In this document: positions 1 through 11,311 of the stretch, one piece after another
Position numbering within the stretch: the first letter of the stretch is position 1
Layout: every line of letters starts with the position of its first letter
Source of the DNA: Riptortus pedestris
Taxonomy: Eukaryota; Arthropoda; Insecta; Hemiptera; Alydidae
Assembly: GCA_019009955.1 (NCBI GenBank)
Contig: CM032230.1
Coordinates: forward strand, 28,625,001 to 28,689,000
Direction of reading: 5' to 3'
DNA: 64,000 bases
Translations under genes and position numbers: made by a program
Notes under the pieces: model-generated
What the model was told of the DNA's origin: nothing
Databases searched by the model: none
What the model saw: only the letters and a program-made list of their open reading frames with translations

Positions 1-448
1 ACTTGTCAATTGGTATCTTATGAGCACAATCATATTTTTTGTAAGTCTTTCATCCTCTGCGTCTATTTTGTCCAGCTTTGGGAATGGAAGCGAATGTGCT
101 GATATCACTTCTATTCGTTTCAGGTTTATCAGTATAAAAATTCCTGAAGACTTCATGGTGCTCGCCTTTTTTTAGAGGTTGAGTGTAATTCAGGTGTAGA
201 CTAACCCCCTACCAAATGTGTGTTCGAAAATTACAAGAAGGCTTTTTATGGTAATTTTTTACAATAATAGTAGTTAACCACGTATATAATGTTAGCAACC
301 AAACACTTACTTAAAGACTGCTGATTAATTACTAACAAGAACTTACCTACTAACCTTAAAGAACTACTACATGACAACAGTCCACTCATAGGCACAATAA
401 TGAAAAATTTACTGTTCTACTGGAGAACAGATGTTTTTACCATGCCTG
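1..448. other. Unassigned AT-rich sequence
   Basis: No coding frame, RNA gene or recognisable repeat was seen here. Confidence 0.4.
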
Positions 449-537
449 GAGACTTTTAGCAGATTTCCTTTACGGGAAACCAGCTATTGAGGTCGTACTT
501 ATGACGCGATTATTTGAATTCTGAGGCCCTTTCAAAT

Positions 538-579
<42 letters not shown>

Positions 580-935
580 CTGTTAACACTCTACCGGTCG
601 TTAAGTTTTTAATTGATCGTTACCAAACTCGATATTTAAACGTTTTATATAAAAAGGAATATCAAGTTCGTTAATGGCTGAAATTGGACGAGTGGGATGG
701 GGTTTAAAGGGGACGGATTTCGAAAATTCGAAATATCTCCATTACTATGCGTCGGATTGAAGAATTGTATTGAGTCAATCTTATTGTAAATTAAATGATC
801 TATAAATATTTTTCTATGTATATTTTCTGTATCATGAATATTAAACAAGACATTACTATTTTGTAGTTTTTGCCTTTCAGTAAGCCCCGACTCATGCTCA
901 TGTCATATTAATAATAAGCTGTTATTTATCACATG
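449..935 (+). mobile_element. HINE-like element, 3'-truncated
   Basis: It begins TTTTAGCAGATTTCC followed by a degraded form of the family palindrome. Next come the 'gaggtcgtact' block, a (TA)n run near 542-575, the 'accaaactcgatatttaaacg' core, a G-rich tract and the start of a B-type right module ('taataataagctgttat'). The 3' hairpin end is missing. It lies upstream of a piggyBac-type element and has no coding capacity. Confidence 0.8.
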
Positions 936-1466
936 TGTTAGATTAAGGCAGCTTAGCCAGCTAGTTTACTTATTAAAAAAATAAATAAAATCTCTAACGT
1001 TGATTGACACACAAATTAAATAATGTTAGTTAGTATTAGATAGTAGTAGTAAAGATTAAACATAAATCAAGAGTTCACATTAAAAAAAACAAACAGATTT
1101 CTGTCTAAATTAGGACAATACTTGGTGCTATTCTTCTGGCATGCCACAAGAGAATGTTATGAGTTCTAGTGTTAATAGGATGCAAATTGAACTAGAGCAC
1201 CTACTGATCTAATTACTCTGAGTTAGGAGTAACCAAATATTTTCTGGAGGAAACGAATCTCTTGCACTAGTATGGTGGAGAACAAGTGTAAAAATAAGAC
1301 AACATTTATAAATGAATTATAGTTCAAATTTTAGACATGAATCTAATGCTAATGAAGAACTTAGGGAATATATCTAAATTTGATTTAAGTATAGTACATT
1401 CTGGACTATAACAAGTACCGAATGGAAAGAAAAAAACAGAAATTAAAATTATTTTTTTTCATTTTC

Positions 1467-1512
<46 letters not shown>

Positions 1513-1667
1513 ATATAAAAAATTGTGAGGAGCCACAAAACTGTCTTCTGAATAACCAAAAATTAAAATGCTATATGAACAGTGACTGAGGTTCTTAAAA
1601 TGAAAATCCGATGAGCTGAAGTAGGAGTTAAATAAACACTGGAACCAAACAAATACAAGTAACTTCG
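936..1667. other. Unassigned AT-rich sequence with a (TA)n run
   Basis: No gene or family assignment. A (TA)n microsatellite lies at about 1470-1505, without the usual HINE flanks. Confidence 0.4.
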
Positions 1668-2682
1668 TTAACCCTAGAATGGTAGTTTACGTAAAAATTA
1701 CGTATGATCTGGTTTGAACTCTTATCAAAGGGCCGTTAACGGCTCCACCACCCCCACCCCTCAGCTATGTGCCCTCCAGATAGTTCGGCCTTGACCTCCG
1801 CCAAATGCAGCTAAGTGAACCTTCCCACTCGTCCAATACTATTTTTTGAAATAAAAACGACACGTAATTTTTACGTATCAATACCATTAGCCGCAACTTT
1901 TTGGCACGTAAAATTTACGTATCACTACTAATAACCGGTTTTTATGCCATAACTTAGTTAATATTATTCTCAATTTATTTTCTTCCAATTTATTTTTATA
2001 TTCTAATTTATTTTCTTTTAATGTTTTTAACTTTTATTTTTTAATATAAAAAAGACAAAGATGTATAGAGAGAATATAAATAATAATAATCTGCTTATAG
2101 TCTCTGAAAAATGGAGAGAAAATATTCAACGGACGAAGAAATTTGTTAAAAGAACTCTCCGATGGGTCAGATGGGGAAAATGACAATTATGAAATAGATG
2201 GATATTGATAATCCCATGATGATCCGGAGTATTCTCCAAGTGATGAGGAGGATGAGCCTTCGGAAATGATTGCAATATAGTGTGGGCTAGATAGCAATGA
2301 GAGTCAGCAAATTTTAAAAAACATGAAGGCAATCGTAGAAAGAGAAGAAATACAGAGGCAAAAAAAAACCTAAAACCTCTCAACCACACAATATTGACAA
2401 ATCAGTTACAAACAATGTAGAAGTCCTTGGTAAGAATGGATATGAATGGAGCACACAACCTCCGGAACGTGTTTCAAACAAAGCGCCTGAAAGGATGCCG
2501 TGCACATTATTAGATATTAACTTAGATATATCTAAAGAAAAGTATATCTTTTAATAAAATAAAAAAATAGTCCCAAACAGTAACAAATTTTGAATAATTT
2601 CACCAATTATCAGTTCCACACGTAAAATTTACGTATCAATACCAATAAGCGGGAAATAATATCACTACCATTCTAGGGTTAA
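1668..2682 (+). mobile_element. Non-autonomous piggyBac-like transposon with TTAA target duplication
   Basis: The 1,007-bp body (1672-2678) is bounded by TTAA on both sides (1668-1671 and 2679-2682). The termini are perfect inverted repeats, CCCTAGAATGGTAGT at the left and its complement at the right. The TTAA target and the CCCTAG start are hallmarks of piggyBac transposons. Short near-palindromes of the form ACGTAAAATTTACGT recur next to both ends (about 1690, 1860, 1905 and 2625) and may be transposase-binding sites. The interior keeps only a decayed N-terminal piece of a transposase, so movement would need a source supplied elsewhere. Confidence 0.88.
2111..2551 (+). pseudogene. Decayed N-terminal fragment of a piggyBac-type transposase
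   Basis: An ATG at 2111 opens MERKYSTDEEI and meets a stop after 12 codons. In the next frame the text continues as a run rich in Asp, Glu and Ser (DGSDGENDNYEI, then DDPEYSPSDEEDEPSE) broken by stops. A third frame gives GKNGYEWSTQPPERV and ends in a stop near 2552. An acidic N-terminus followed by a 'NGYxWSxxPP' segment is the usual entry to piggyBac transposases, just upstream of the catalytic domain. The catalytic DDD domain itself is absent, so the gene is an internal-deletion remnant inside the TTAA-flanked element. At least two frameshifts and several stops show that it is dead. The family call rests mainly on the flanking termini, because the protein fragment alone is short. Confidence 0.6.
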
Positions 2683-2950
2683 TATTCGAGCTAGAGGAAG
2701 AAATGTATAAAGAAAATAATTATAGAAAATTAAAATTCCAACAAGATTGAGTTTACAAAATTTTTCGATACAACTCACAGTAACCGAGATTATACCTAAC
2801 TGATTTCAGCCATTATTATGCTGACACAACCTTTAGTTATACATGAAACGGTTGAATATCCAATGTGTTTTGAGCAAATAAAAATCATATAATAAAAACG
2901 TAATACCTTAAATGATGATATGACACACATTTAAAATGGGCTAAGAATCT

Positions 2951-3056
2951 TTTGGTAAACTCCTTAGTCCCATCCTTTCTAGAAAAGAGTGGTAACCTGT
3001 AGATAACCTTTTCTAATTAGCGTTACTTGCAAAAAGTTGACGCAAATAATTTAATT
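2951..3056 (+). repeat. 3' part of a tRNA-derived SINE
   Basis: It matches the body and tail of the SINE seen complete at 56599-56817: 'ccttagtcccatcc', 'gtggtaacctgtagataac' and 'ttgcaaaaagttgacg'. The tRNA-like head is missing. Confidence 0.65.
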
Positions 3057-3127
3057 TTAATTTTAATTTTGGTAAACTCAAATTATTATTCGTTTTAGGG
3101 AAAGACTAAATAATGTTTACATTATCC

Positions 3128-3725
3128 AGAAGTCCGTCACGCAGGGGCTGCGTAAACTAAGCAGATTTCCCACGTGAAGTTATACAATAGAGAAATCTCC
3201 ATAGGAGAGCCGAACGGTTTAAGGCAAAGGGCCGAACTAGCTTTTCGCGGGAAATTCAAAAATCAGGTATCGGCCCACATTTTCATAAAAATGCAAATAT
3301 CTCGGTCAATATTCAAGATACAGAATAAATGTATAGAACAATATGTATAGTAAATTTAATTTGCAATAAGATTGATTCTATCCAATTGTTAAATCCGACG
3401 CATATTCAATAACGGAGATATTTTGACTTTTCCGAAAATCCCCCCCTCTAAACTCCCCCTTCGACTGGTCCGATTTCAGCCATTAACAAACTTGAACATC
3501 CTTTTTACGTAAAACGATTAAATATCAAGTTTTGTAACGATCAAACAAAAATTACGACCGCTAGAGCGTTACAGAGAAATATATATATAAAATTTTGAAC
3601 GGACCTCATTTTCGTCATCTCCTGGGTAGGATCGATGGACATTTGATGACATTTTTCAAAAATTGAGTCACGAGTACGAGCTCACCTGAATAGCTGATTT
3701 CCCTTAGGGGAAATCTGCTAAAATT
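3128..3725 (-). mobile_element. HINE-like element, complete, module A
   Basis: On the minus strand it runs from TTTTAGCAGATTTCCC (3725) to the hairpin ACGCAGCCCCTGCGT and GACGGACTT (3128). The right module is A ('agctagttcggccctttgcc'). The internal microsatellite has shrunk to a few TA units near 3580. The C-rich tract at 3443-3460 is the family's G-tract read on this strand. Confidence 0.88.
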
Positions 3726-4799
3726 GGGGGGGGGGATGAAAGTAGCAACTTTACTTTTTTCTGATACTTTTTTTTTAATGATATAGGACCCTTATTGAGT
3801 AGAATATTTTATGCTTGGAAATTCCCTAGTATTTAAGCCCAATTGACAAATCCTGAATGGGCTGCGTTTTGCTCAGCACTAAACATATTTTTGAATCGTG
3901 AAGCTGCCTGGAAGCTGAGACTGAGCTTCATTCATTAATTTTTCCAAGTTGTCCCTAGCTTAAAGCAATAAGGAAGGTAATGAACTACTGAAAGTCGTTC
4001 TATTTTTTAATGGATAGGTTTTCACTACTGTCTAAGAAGACTTAAGTGCAAAATAAAAGAGGGAAAAGTTGAAAAATGGTGGCGAACAGTTATGAAAAGG
4101 AAGCAAGTAGTTTGATAATAAATGTTAGGAGACCATTGATTAATTATATAAAGATGACAGCAGCTTAAAAGGCAGGTATTCATCAAAGAGCTGAATTCTG
4201 TCTAGACCAGCAAAGAAATCTTTCCACAGAAAGTGATGGTAGCTAGGCTAGTGCGGATGGTATTTAACAGATATGCTATTTGAACTAACCTCATTACTGT
4301 AATCTACTGAATTGGATCAGTGACTATTTAAAGAACGTTTTCGAATTTCAATTTAAGCGAAATGACCTAAAATGGAGTCGTGTGTTAAAATGTGGAAATT
4401 TGTGTGACAAGATAGAATATCTGGAAGTTCTGACTGAAAGAAAGACGGGACGTATTTTGAAGCTGAGGGATAACAGAAACCGGCAGCGATGAAGGAGCTA
4501 AGCTGACTTAAGTAGCGGAAGGTATTTCTTTTGACGAAAGCATTGAAGCATTTCAGGAGCAATAAAATGCCTTTTCCTCTTCAAGTACTTAAAGCAATAT
4601 CTCTAGCTAAATATCTTTAATTCTTCTCATTTTCAACCTAGTTCCTCCGGTAGAAGCATTTAACAGCCCGGGATTTGCCATTTGTGGTAGAGTATAAGTT
4701 TTATACAGTAGTTATTTGTCGGTTTATAATTTAGACAGTTTTATAGTTTTTGTTTTAATTTATTGACCTACGCTTAAACGTTATAGTTGACTATTACTT
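3726..4799. other. Unassigned sequence
   Basis: Mixed AT-rich sequence with no supported gene or repeat. An open frame at 4353-4562 on the minus strand has no recognisable motif. Confidence 0.35.
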
Positions 4800-5255
4800 T
4801 TAATGAGGTCGTATTCATGACACGATATTCGAAAAATTTCCTCAAATGTCCATCGAACCAACGTAGAAGATTCCAAAAATGAGGTCTGTTCGTTATAGGT
4901 TAAAATTGGACTAGGAGGGGTTTTGAAGATATTTCGGAAATTCTTAATATCTCCGTTATTATGCGACTGATCGAAAAATTGGATAGAACTAATCTTATTG
5001 CAAATTTAATGGTCCATAAATGTTGATTTATTTATTTTTTCTGTATCATGAATATTAACCGTGATATTTGCATTTATTAGTTTTCGGCTTTCAGAAAACC
5101 ACTTCTCCTACTCATTTCATATTATCTATAACGTGTTATACCATGAACCAGTTCATTCGAAGGTTAAATACCAAATGTGATTTTCATTGAACTATTACTT
5201 TGTGACATATATGCAAATTCGTTTAGTGGTGATGTCACCAATTGAGTTTTTACGT
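4800..5255 (+). mobile_element. Degenerate HINE-like element, module B
   Basis: It starts inside the 'gaggtcgtattcatgac' block, lacks the microsatellite and carries a B-type right module ('taacgtgttataccatgaac', 'tgcaaattcg'). Both termini are missing or decayed. Confidence 0.65.
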
Positions 5256-5378
5256 CTAATCTTGGAAATGTTTAATTGATTTATACCATACTCGATATTT
5301 AGCAGTTTCAGTCAAAACAAAAGATCATATTTGTTATTGTCGGAGTATAGAGGTGGGAAATTCCAAAATTCAAAATAT
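5256..5378 (+). mobile_element. Left part of an older HINE-like element split by a younger copy
   Basis: 'tttaattgatttataccata' and 'ctcgatattt' match the family core, ending at 'aaaattcaaaatatt'. The continuation ('agttattaag' then 'gggatcg') resumes at 5994, on the far side of a complete younger copy. In other copies these two pieces are contiguous. Confidence 0.65.
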
Positions 5379-5499
5379 TAGCAATTTCCCTTAAGGGAAA
5401 TGATCTATTGAGGTCGTACTCACGACGCGATTTTCGAAAAGTTTCTTCAAATGACCATCGATCTTACCCAGGAGATGATGAAAATGAGGTCCGTTCAAC

Positions 5500-5563
<64 letters not shown>

Positions 5564-5993
5564 TAAACGCTCTCGCGGTCGCTATTTTTGTTTTATCGTT
5601 ACCAAACTCGATGTTTAAACGTTTTATATAAACCGACAGATGAAGTTCATTAATGGATGAAATCAGACCAGGGGGAGGGGGGGGGGGTTAGAGGGGATTT
5701 TCGAAAATTCAAGATATCTCCTTTACCATACGTCGAATCAAAACATTTTATAGAACCAAACTTATTGGAAATTAAATTTAATATAAATATTGTCCTATAC
5801 ATTTATTCTCTAACTTGAATATTAACCGAGATTTTTATTAATTGTGGGCCGATAACGGATGAATGACTTTCCCGCCCAAAGCTAGTTCGGCCCTTTGCCG
5901 CAATTGTTCGGCTCTCGTATGGAGATTTCTCTATTGTATAACTTCACGTGGGAAATCTGCTTAGTTTATGCAGCCCCTGCATGACGGACTTTT
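5379..5993 (+). mobile_element. HINE-like element, complete, module A
   Basis: It carries the 5' palindrome TTTCCCTTAAGGGAAA, the 'gaggtcgtactcacgacgcg' block, a long (TA)n run (5500-5559), the core, a very G-rich tract (5667-5690), module A with 'agctagttcggccctttgcc', then GTGGGAAATCTGCTTAG, the hairpin CAGCCCCTG and GACGGACTTTTT. It is inserted inside an older relative. Confidence 0.9.
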
Positions 5994-6278
5994 TTAGTTA
6001 TTAAGAGTGGGATCGTAAAATGATATATAACAAATCTTGCTAAACCATTGATGGTCTAGAAATTATTGATCTATGCACTGTTTTCGTAACTCGAATATTA
6101 GGCGAGTTATTCGTAGTTTCTTGTTTTCAGCCTTGAGTACCTCCGAACCTACGCCCCCTTTTCATCGGGGTTTACATAGAAATAAAGAATGTTTGGTAAA
6201 ATGAGACCAGTAGTGTATTATACCAACACATGGGAAATCTGCTTAGTTTACACAGCACCTGTGAAGGACTTTTTTTAT
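5994..6278 (+). mobile_element. Right part of the split older HINE-like element, module D
   Basis: It resumes the core at 'gttattaagagtgggatcg' and has the D-type module ('catcggggtttacatagaaa'). It ends GGGAAATCTGCTTAGTTTAC, a weakened hairpin and AAGGACTTTTTTT. Modules of the same type occur at about 21231-21340 and 35302-35450 on the minus strand. Confidence 0.7.
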
Positions 6279-7984
6279 TCCAACTAATTATGTACTTTTT
6301 ATGATGTGATGATATTTGTACGTGTTATTGTTAAATTGACTGTTTTCTACTTTTGGCCATGCAGTGAACGTTATTCTTTGTGGTTTACGTATTGTAATCG
6401 TTTTGTAATTTCGTATGGTCATCAACAGCGGAATGTGCTTGCTCTCTTGATGTACTCTCTGCATATTAAAGTACTTGTAGAAGGCAAGGCTTTTTATTGG
6501 CCCTGATTTATTGGTTCCTCTACCGTCTTGCATCTCGGTATAAATGAACCATTTCAATGCTTTCATACAATAAATCCCAAAAATATTGTAATATTAACAA
6601 ATTTAATGACTTTCAATAACATTGTCACTGGATGTTTATCAAAACACCTTTTGTTTAATACAAGAGGCCTTTTGGTTTAGGGGACCTCCAGGAAATTATA
6701 TTCCCATGTTAATTTATGGTGATAAAGGTTTCCCTTTGTGAATCCGAGATGACTACACTGCTCTACCTTCCCGCTCGTGCGTTTTCCAGACTCTACTAGT
6801 TTCCAAGGATTCATTCTACGCCAAATAATGCAGAAACAGGCCATTTGAATGCTTTAAACATCCATAAAGCTTACCAATTGAGTTGTCTGCATACATGAAC
6901 ATTTATTACTAAGTTTCTGAGAGTTGTGCTATTCCCTTGGTGAGAATTTGTGAAATTTTCTTTCATAGAAATAGTATGCACTTCGGTGACAGTTGAGTGT
7001 TACCTAAACCTATTTTATCTCCATATAATTCTTCTAAAATATGTAAAATATTTCCAAAAAAAAAACAAACATAAAATATATTAAAGGATTTCAACTGATA
7101 AGAAGTATGGCACAACAACCATTACCGGTTAAGTTATGAACTACAATATTTGAAGACCAGAATAAAATGAAATTTTCCACTTGGATTATAATATCAGCAG
7201 AAAATAATACCTTCTTTTGAATTTTCGGAAGTAATACTTAGTCAGGAACTAACAACTTGAAGAGACTAAGAACTAAATAATTAGAGCTTTCAAGAAACCG
7301 ATATATTTAATGTTCCATAGCCTATTAGCCAAATAAATATTGAGATGTAAATAATAGTCTCGTTGATTACTCGATTAGCTTTGAATTTTTAAATAGAAAA
7401 ATGGCTTAGAAGTGAACAAGTGAATTTGGTATTTTCTTGTCCTCCATCTAAATTGTCTCTGCTATAGACAGTTTCATGACATTTTACACAAAAAATAATA
7501 CAATATAAATGTGTTGATCTAAAAATTATTTAATTCCTTTATTTTTCTGAATTACTGAGAAGCTGAGATAAAACGTCTACAATAATTCACGAATTAATAC
7601 TTATTCTTGCATATATAACTGGTATCAAAATCAATATAAACATTAACAAAGTGGACGTTTGCTTGTGAAATAACAGCAACAGTATAAAAAAAAGATATAA
7701 TCAGTTTTGTACCATTTTCCGGAAAGGCGAAGTATTTCGAATTTTTCATATAGACACTACTTAATGAATGGCTCTGAGGGTTATGACCACACCTGTTTAG
7801 ATTTCTTCCTTATATCCTTCCTCCAACCTCACTATCTACTAAAGTAACCTATTCTAATGGATTTGGTGAAAATTTATATATTTTTCTTTAAAGAATTCAA
7901 TATTACAATTGTATGGATATGACAAGGTGTTGTGGAGTACTGTAAATTTGAGCAGTTTGAGCCTCACAGCACATGTGGAGTGCC
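6279..7984. other. Unassigned AT-rich sequence
   Basis: No gene or repeat was identified. Overlapping open frames on both strands near 6288-6566 lack motifs. Confidence 0.35.
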
Positions 7985-8705
7985 CATTTCAGGTCAGTAT
8001 TGAGTTACAAAGCTAATAGTGTATTTGCTTATGATGACGGCACAAAGGCGGCAAATGGTACAGCCTCTGATGAGATAGTTGCTCCAATAATTACCAGTTA
8101 AAATGGACGCTAGCTCTTACACAGCTGAGCTGCAGGCCATTCTATTAGCCTCGTCAAGAATAGAAAGCTACCAAAACAAGTAATACTGTGTACTGCTTAA
8201 TTAAGCTCAATGAACAAACTAAAAATTTACTCACAAAACTTTTGAACAATTGCACACACAAAGTTCTACCAAGTTTCACATTGCTCTTTTATAGTCGGCG
8301 GGACAGACACAAGTAAAACGATGTACAGACATCGGCAGATTCGAAAAAGCTACATTAGGCATACCAGATATTGACACTACAGGCCACCAAGATATAATAG
8401 TCGAATGCGCTAAGGCACAACAAGAGCAGTGACTGCAATTTTGGAATAACACACGTGACAACACGAAGAGATATTATACTGACGAGACTGCGATAAACAA
8501 GAACACACCTACCTGTAGACATTGCAACGAAACTTTGACTATACACCACACATTGACTGACTGTCGACCAAGACACTAGTTAGACGTTCAACATGACTTA
8601 TAGCAACTATTGAGCTATTGACTGATAACAGTAACTACATAGACACAATCATTACACATCTAAGAAACATTAATATTTATAACATACTATAGTCTATAAT
8701 TTCTC
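7985..8705 (+). pseudogene. Decayed 3' end of an RNase H-bearing LINE
   Basis: Read in shifting frames, this segment shows an RNase H-like piece (AYDDGTKAANG, then YTAELQAILLA, whose Glu is in the position of an RNase H catalytic acid) followed by LGIPDIDTTGHQD. Near 8505 comes a C-terminal zinc-knuckle-like motif, PTCRHCNETLTIHHTLTDCR. The tail is LLTDNSNYIDTIITHL and then NINIYNIL. This C-terminal motif plus 'hIxxIhxYLxxhxIYxxI' tail is shared by at least four other loci in the window (26471-26760, 30170-30560, 37671-38345 and 57060-57260). It is typical of I/Jockey-type non-LTR retrotransposons with RNase H. Stops and frameshifts are frequent, and the reverse transcriptase and endonuclease are absent, consistent with 5' truncation and decay. 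Confidence 0.65.
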
Positions 8706-8803
8706 TTCTTTATTTTTCTAGTTCATTAGTAGGGTGCATACGTCTTTTTATTTATTTATTATTTTTTCTTTTCTTGTCTGTTCTTTAGTTTTTTTTAGCT
8801 GTT

Positions 8804-8936
8804 CAGACCGTACTCATCATTTCCTCAAATATCCATCGATCCTACACAAGAGAGGACGAAAATGAGGTCTGCTCAAAACAGTATATATATTTGTTTGACA
8901 GTAACCAAACTCTATCTTTAATTTTTTTTTATTTTG
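8804..8936 (+). mobile_element. Left part of a HINE-like element interrupted by a SINE
   Basis: 'gaccgtactcatca', 'tccatcgatcctac' and 'gacgaaaatgaggtc' are followed by a very short TA run and part of the core. The 5' palindrome is missing. The element continues at 9131. Confidence 0.75.
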
Positions 8937-9130
8937 TTGCCTTTGATCTCACATGGTAATCCTAGAGTGGCGATCCCGCCTGGGCAAGGGAATTTATTTA
9001 GTGACGAAATTCATTAAATAAAATCCGAAGTCCCACCCTGGCTAGAAAAGGGTGGTAACCTGTAGATAACAAGTCCCAATTAGCCTTAGCTACAAAAAGT
9101 GGACGTTAATAAATAATAATAATAATAATT
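8937..9130 (+). repeat. tRNA-derived SINE inserted in a HINE
   Basis: It contains part of the tRNA-like head ('tagagtggcgatcccgcc'), then 'aatttatttagtgacgaaat', 'ggtggtaacctgtagataac', 'aaaaagtggacgttaataaa' and an (ATA)n tail. The A-box region is mostly lost. It separates two halves of a HINE, so it inserted after that element. Confidence 0.8.
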
Positions 9131-9462
9131 CTTTATCTGTTAAAAGAAAGATAGTTTGTTAATGGCTAAAATCCGACCAGTGGGAGAGGGGAATTTCGAA
9201 AATTCTTAACATCTCCGTTATTATGAATTAGATCAAAATATGTATAGAAACAATCTGATTGGAAATGTAATGTTCTATAAATATTGTTATGTACGTTTTT
9301 TCACTAACTGGATTATTAACCGAGATATTTGCTGTTTTTAGTTTTCGTTCTTCAGTAAACCACTCCTCAAGTCTAAATACCAATATTATGCTCATTAAAC
9401 TTTTAAGTTTTGAGATAAATGCAAATACATGACGCAAGTGGGAATTCGGCTTATATATGTTT
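9131..9462 (+). mobile_element. Right part of the SINE-interrupted HINE-like element, module B
   Basis: It resumes with 'aaaagaaagatagtttg' and 'ggctaaaatccgaccagtgg', then the core and a B-type module ending 'aaatgcaaatacatgacgca'. The 3' hairpin is gone. Confidence 0.75.
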
Positions 9463-11240
9463 ATTCTGTACATTTATTTTCATTGTCCGATGTTTCCGAA
9501 CACTACATGTTTTCAGACATATGGACTCTGGTTTCAAGAATCGCTGTATTCCATTACTCATTTGAGATATTTCTAGATTTTGTCCCTCTTTTTATGCTGG
9601 ATTTCTTTTGAGCTAACTATTGAGTTCATGAACAGAGGTTGGATTTCGTATAGTTAGGAGTACAGACTCTCCATTATGATTCTTTGTGCACACAGACTGA
9701 TTTTTTAATTATACACTTCTTTAACTATAGCTAGAAATACAATGTTAATGATTCATGGAAACAAAATCTTAAGAGTATAAGGCGTAATAAGTCAGCATCG
9801 AAAATTCATCGTGGGCTCTAGTTTGGGCAGGCTTAGAGAGAAGGTATTGAAAAATAATCCGTAAAAGAGAGGGAAGGAGGGGAAGAACGGGGTCAGTAAG
9901 AATGAAATTTATCCAGGTAGGGATAAGAAGATAAACGAATCCCTAAAAGGGTTTCGACCCCAAACTACATTTGCCCTTTTAAGTGAAAATACTTAACGCG
10001 ATATTAGGCTTTTAATGGGGTTTCAAAAGGCGTTTCCGGAAGCTACTTTTAAAAACACTTTTAAAACAAGGGGCTTTTTAAATTTCTAAAGGATAAAGGC
10101 TCATAAATATTGTCAAGTTGTTGTCTTTTATAGAATCATTTTTAAACGTCATAAACGTCAACTTTTTAATACTCATTTCTTGCTATTAAGCATTCTAAAT
10201 ATATTCTTTTAAAAGAAGAAAATCGTGTATTAAATATTAAACGTATTTTTGATAAGGATCAATAAAAAGGCCTTAGCCTCTGCTAGTGTTTTAATTTATG
10301 CAAGAGGGGAGATATTTTTGATAAGATTTAAATTCAACTTGCAAATTGATTTAATTAAGCCAGGACCGAAATATAACCTTTTCGTTGAGAGTAATCTAGT
10401 TATACTTGGTGGCACCCTGTACTTCAACAGTATTGGGAAAAGTCTATCACGCAGATGATGTGATAACTAGTCAGTGTCATTGAGTAGGAATAATAATCTA
10501 TTTTCTATTTCTCACTTACTAAGAACCCTATGCAAAAAAAGCTTGAATTTTATGATACAAAAACCCTTACATGAAATGTTTAGGGAAGGGATTTTACGGC
10601 AGTAATAAAAATAAACAGATATAATTATAGTAAGACATAAGATATAGGAAATTGTCTTCTTCATTGTTCGATAGTCTGGAGCAGAAGGAAATAGGAAACC
10701 AATGCATCTCCTTGTGGCCTCTTCTACCTTTTTTACGTTTTCTTGGAAATAGGGATTCGGAACAATCACTATTTGTAACGTATAGAAACATTTTACACCT
10801 AAGTTATAAATTAACGGAATAATTTTTAGGTCCTTGACCATTCGTTAATCCTACTCATGTTATTCCAATTTAAACCATTACATACTTAAATATCTCTTCC
10901 GTAATTTAAATTTCAGATCTTTTTTATACAGAATTTATACTACCTTAGATGTAGAGATTAAATTTCTGGGATGCTTCCAAATAAAGATTTTTGTTAGTTA
11001 AATCCCTAGTGGTCGCAATAGTTATTTAATTTTTCACAAACTAGTTATTGGAAGTTTTAGTATAATACAAAATATCTTTTTTGTAAATGAATGAATTTGT
11101 TTTAGGTCGAGTGTCCAGTGCAGGGACTAGAGGTCCCTAAATTAGTGGTTCCGAATTTTAATTTTTAGACTCCCCTAAATATTGAACTTGAAAGAATTTT
11201 GAGATTCAAAAGTATATTGGAAGAGGGAAAATATGATGGT
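9463..11240. other. Unassigned sequence
   Basis: No supported gene. The 109-codon frame on the minus strand (10512-10841) has no recognisable domain and an ordinary AT-rich composition. Confidence 0.35.
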
Positions 11241-11311
11241 TAAATAGGATTTCCCAATTAGTCTAAGTTGCAAAAAGTGGACGTTAATAAATAATAATAA
11301 TAAATAGGATT
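11241..11311 (+). repeat. Severely 5'-truncated SINE with target-site duplication
   Basis: Only the last 49 bp of the SINE are present (11252-11300: 'caaaaagtggacgttaataa' plus ATA repeats). They are flanked by a perfect 11-bp direct repeat TAAATAGGATT at 11241-11251 and 11301-11311. This is a genuine retrotransposed short copy, not a decayed long one. Confidence 0.8.

Noticed and set aside
10512..10841. 109-codon minus-strand open frame
   Set aside because: No motif or supporting context; length is plausible by chance over so much non-coding sequence.
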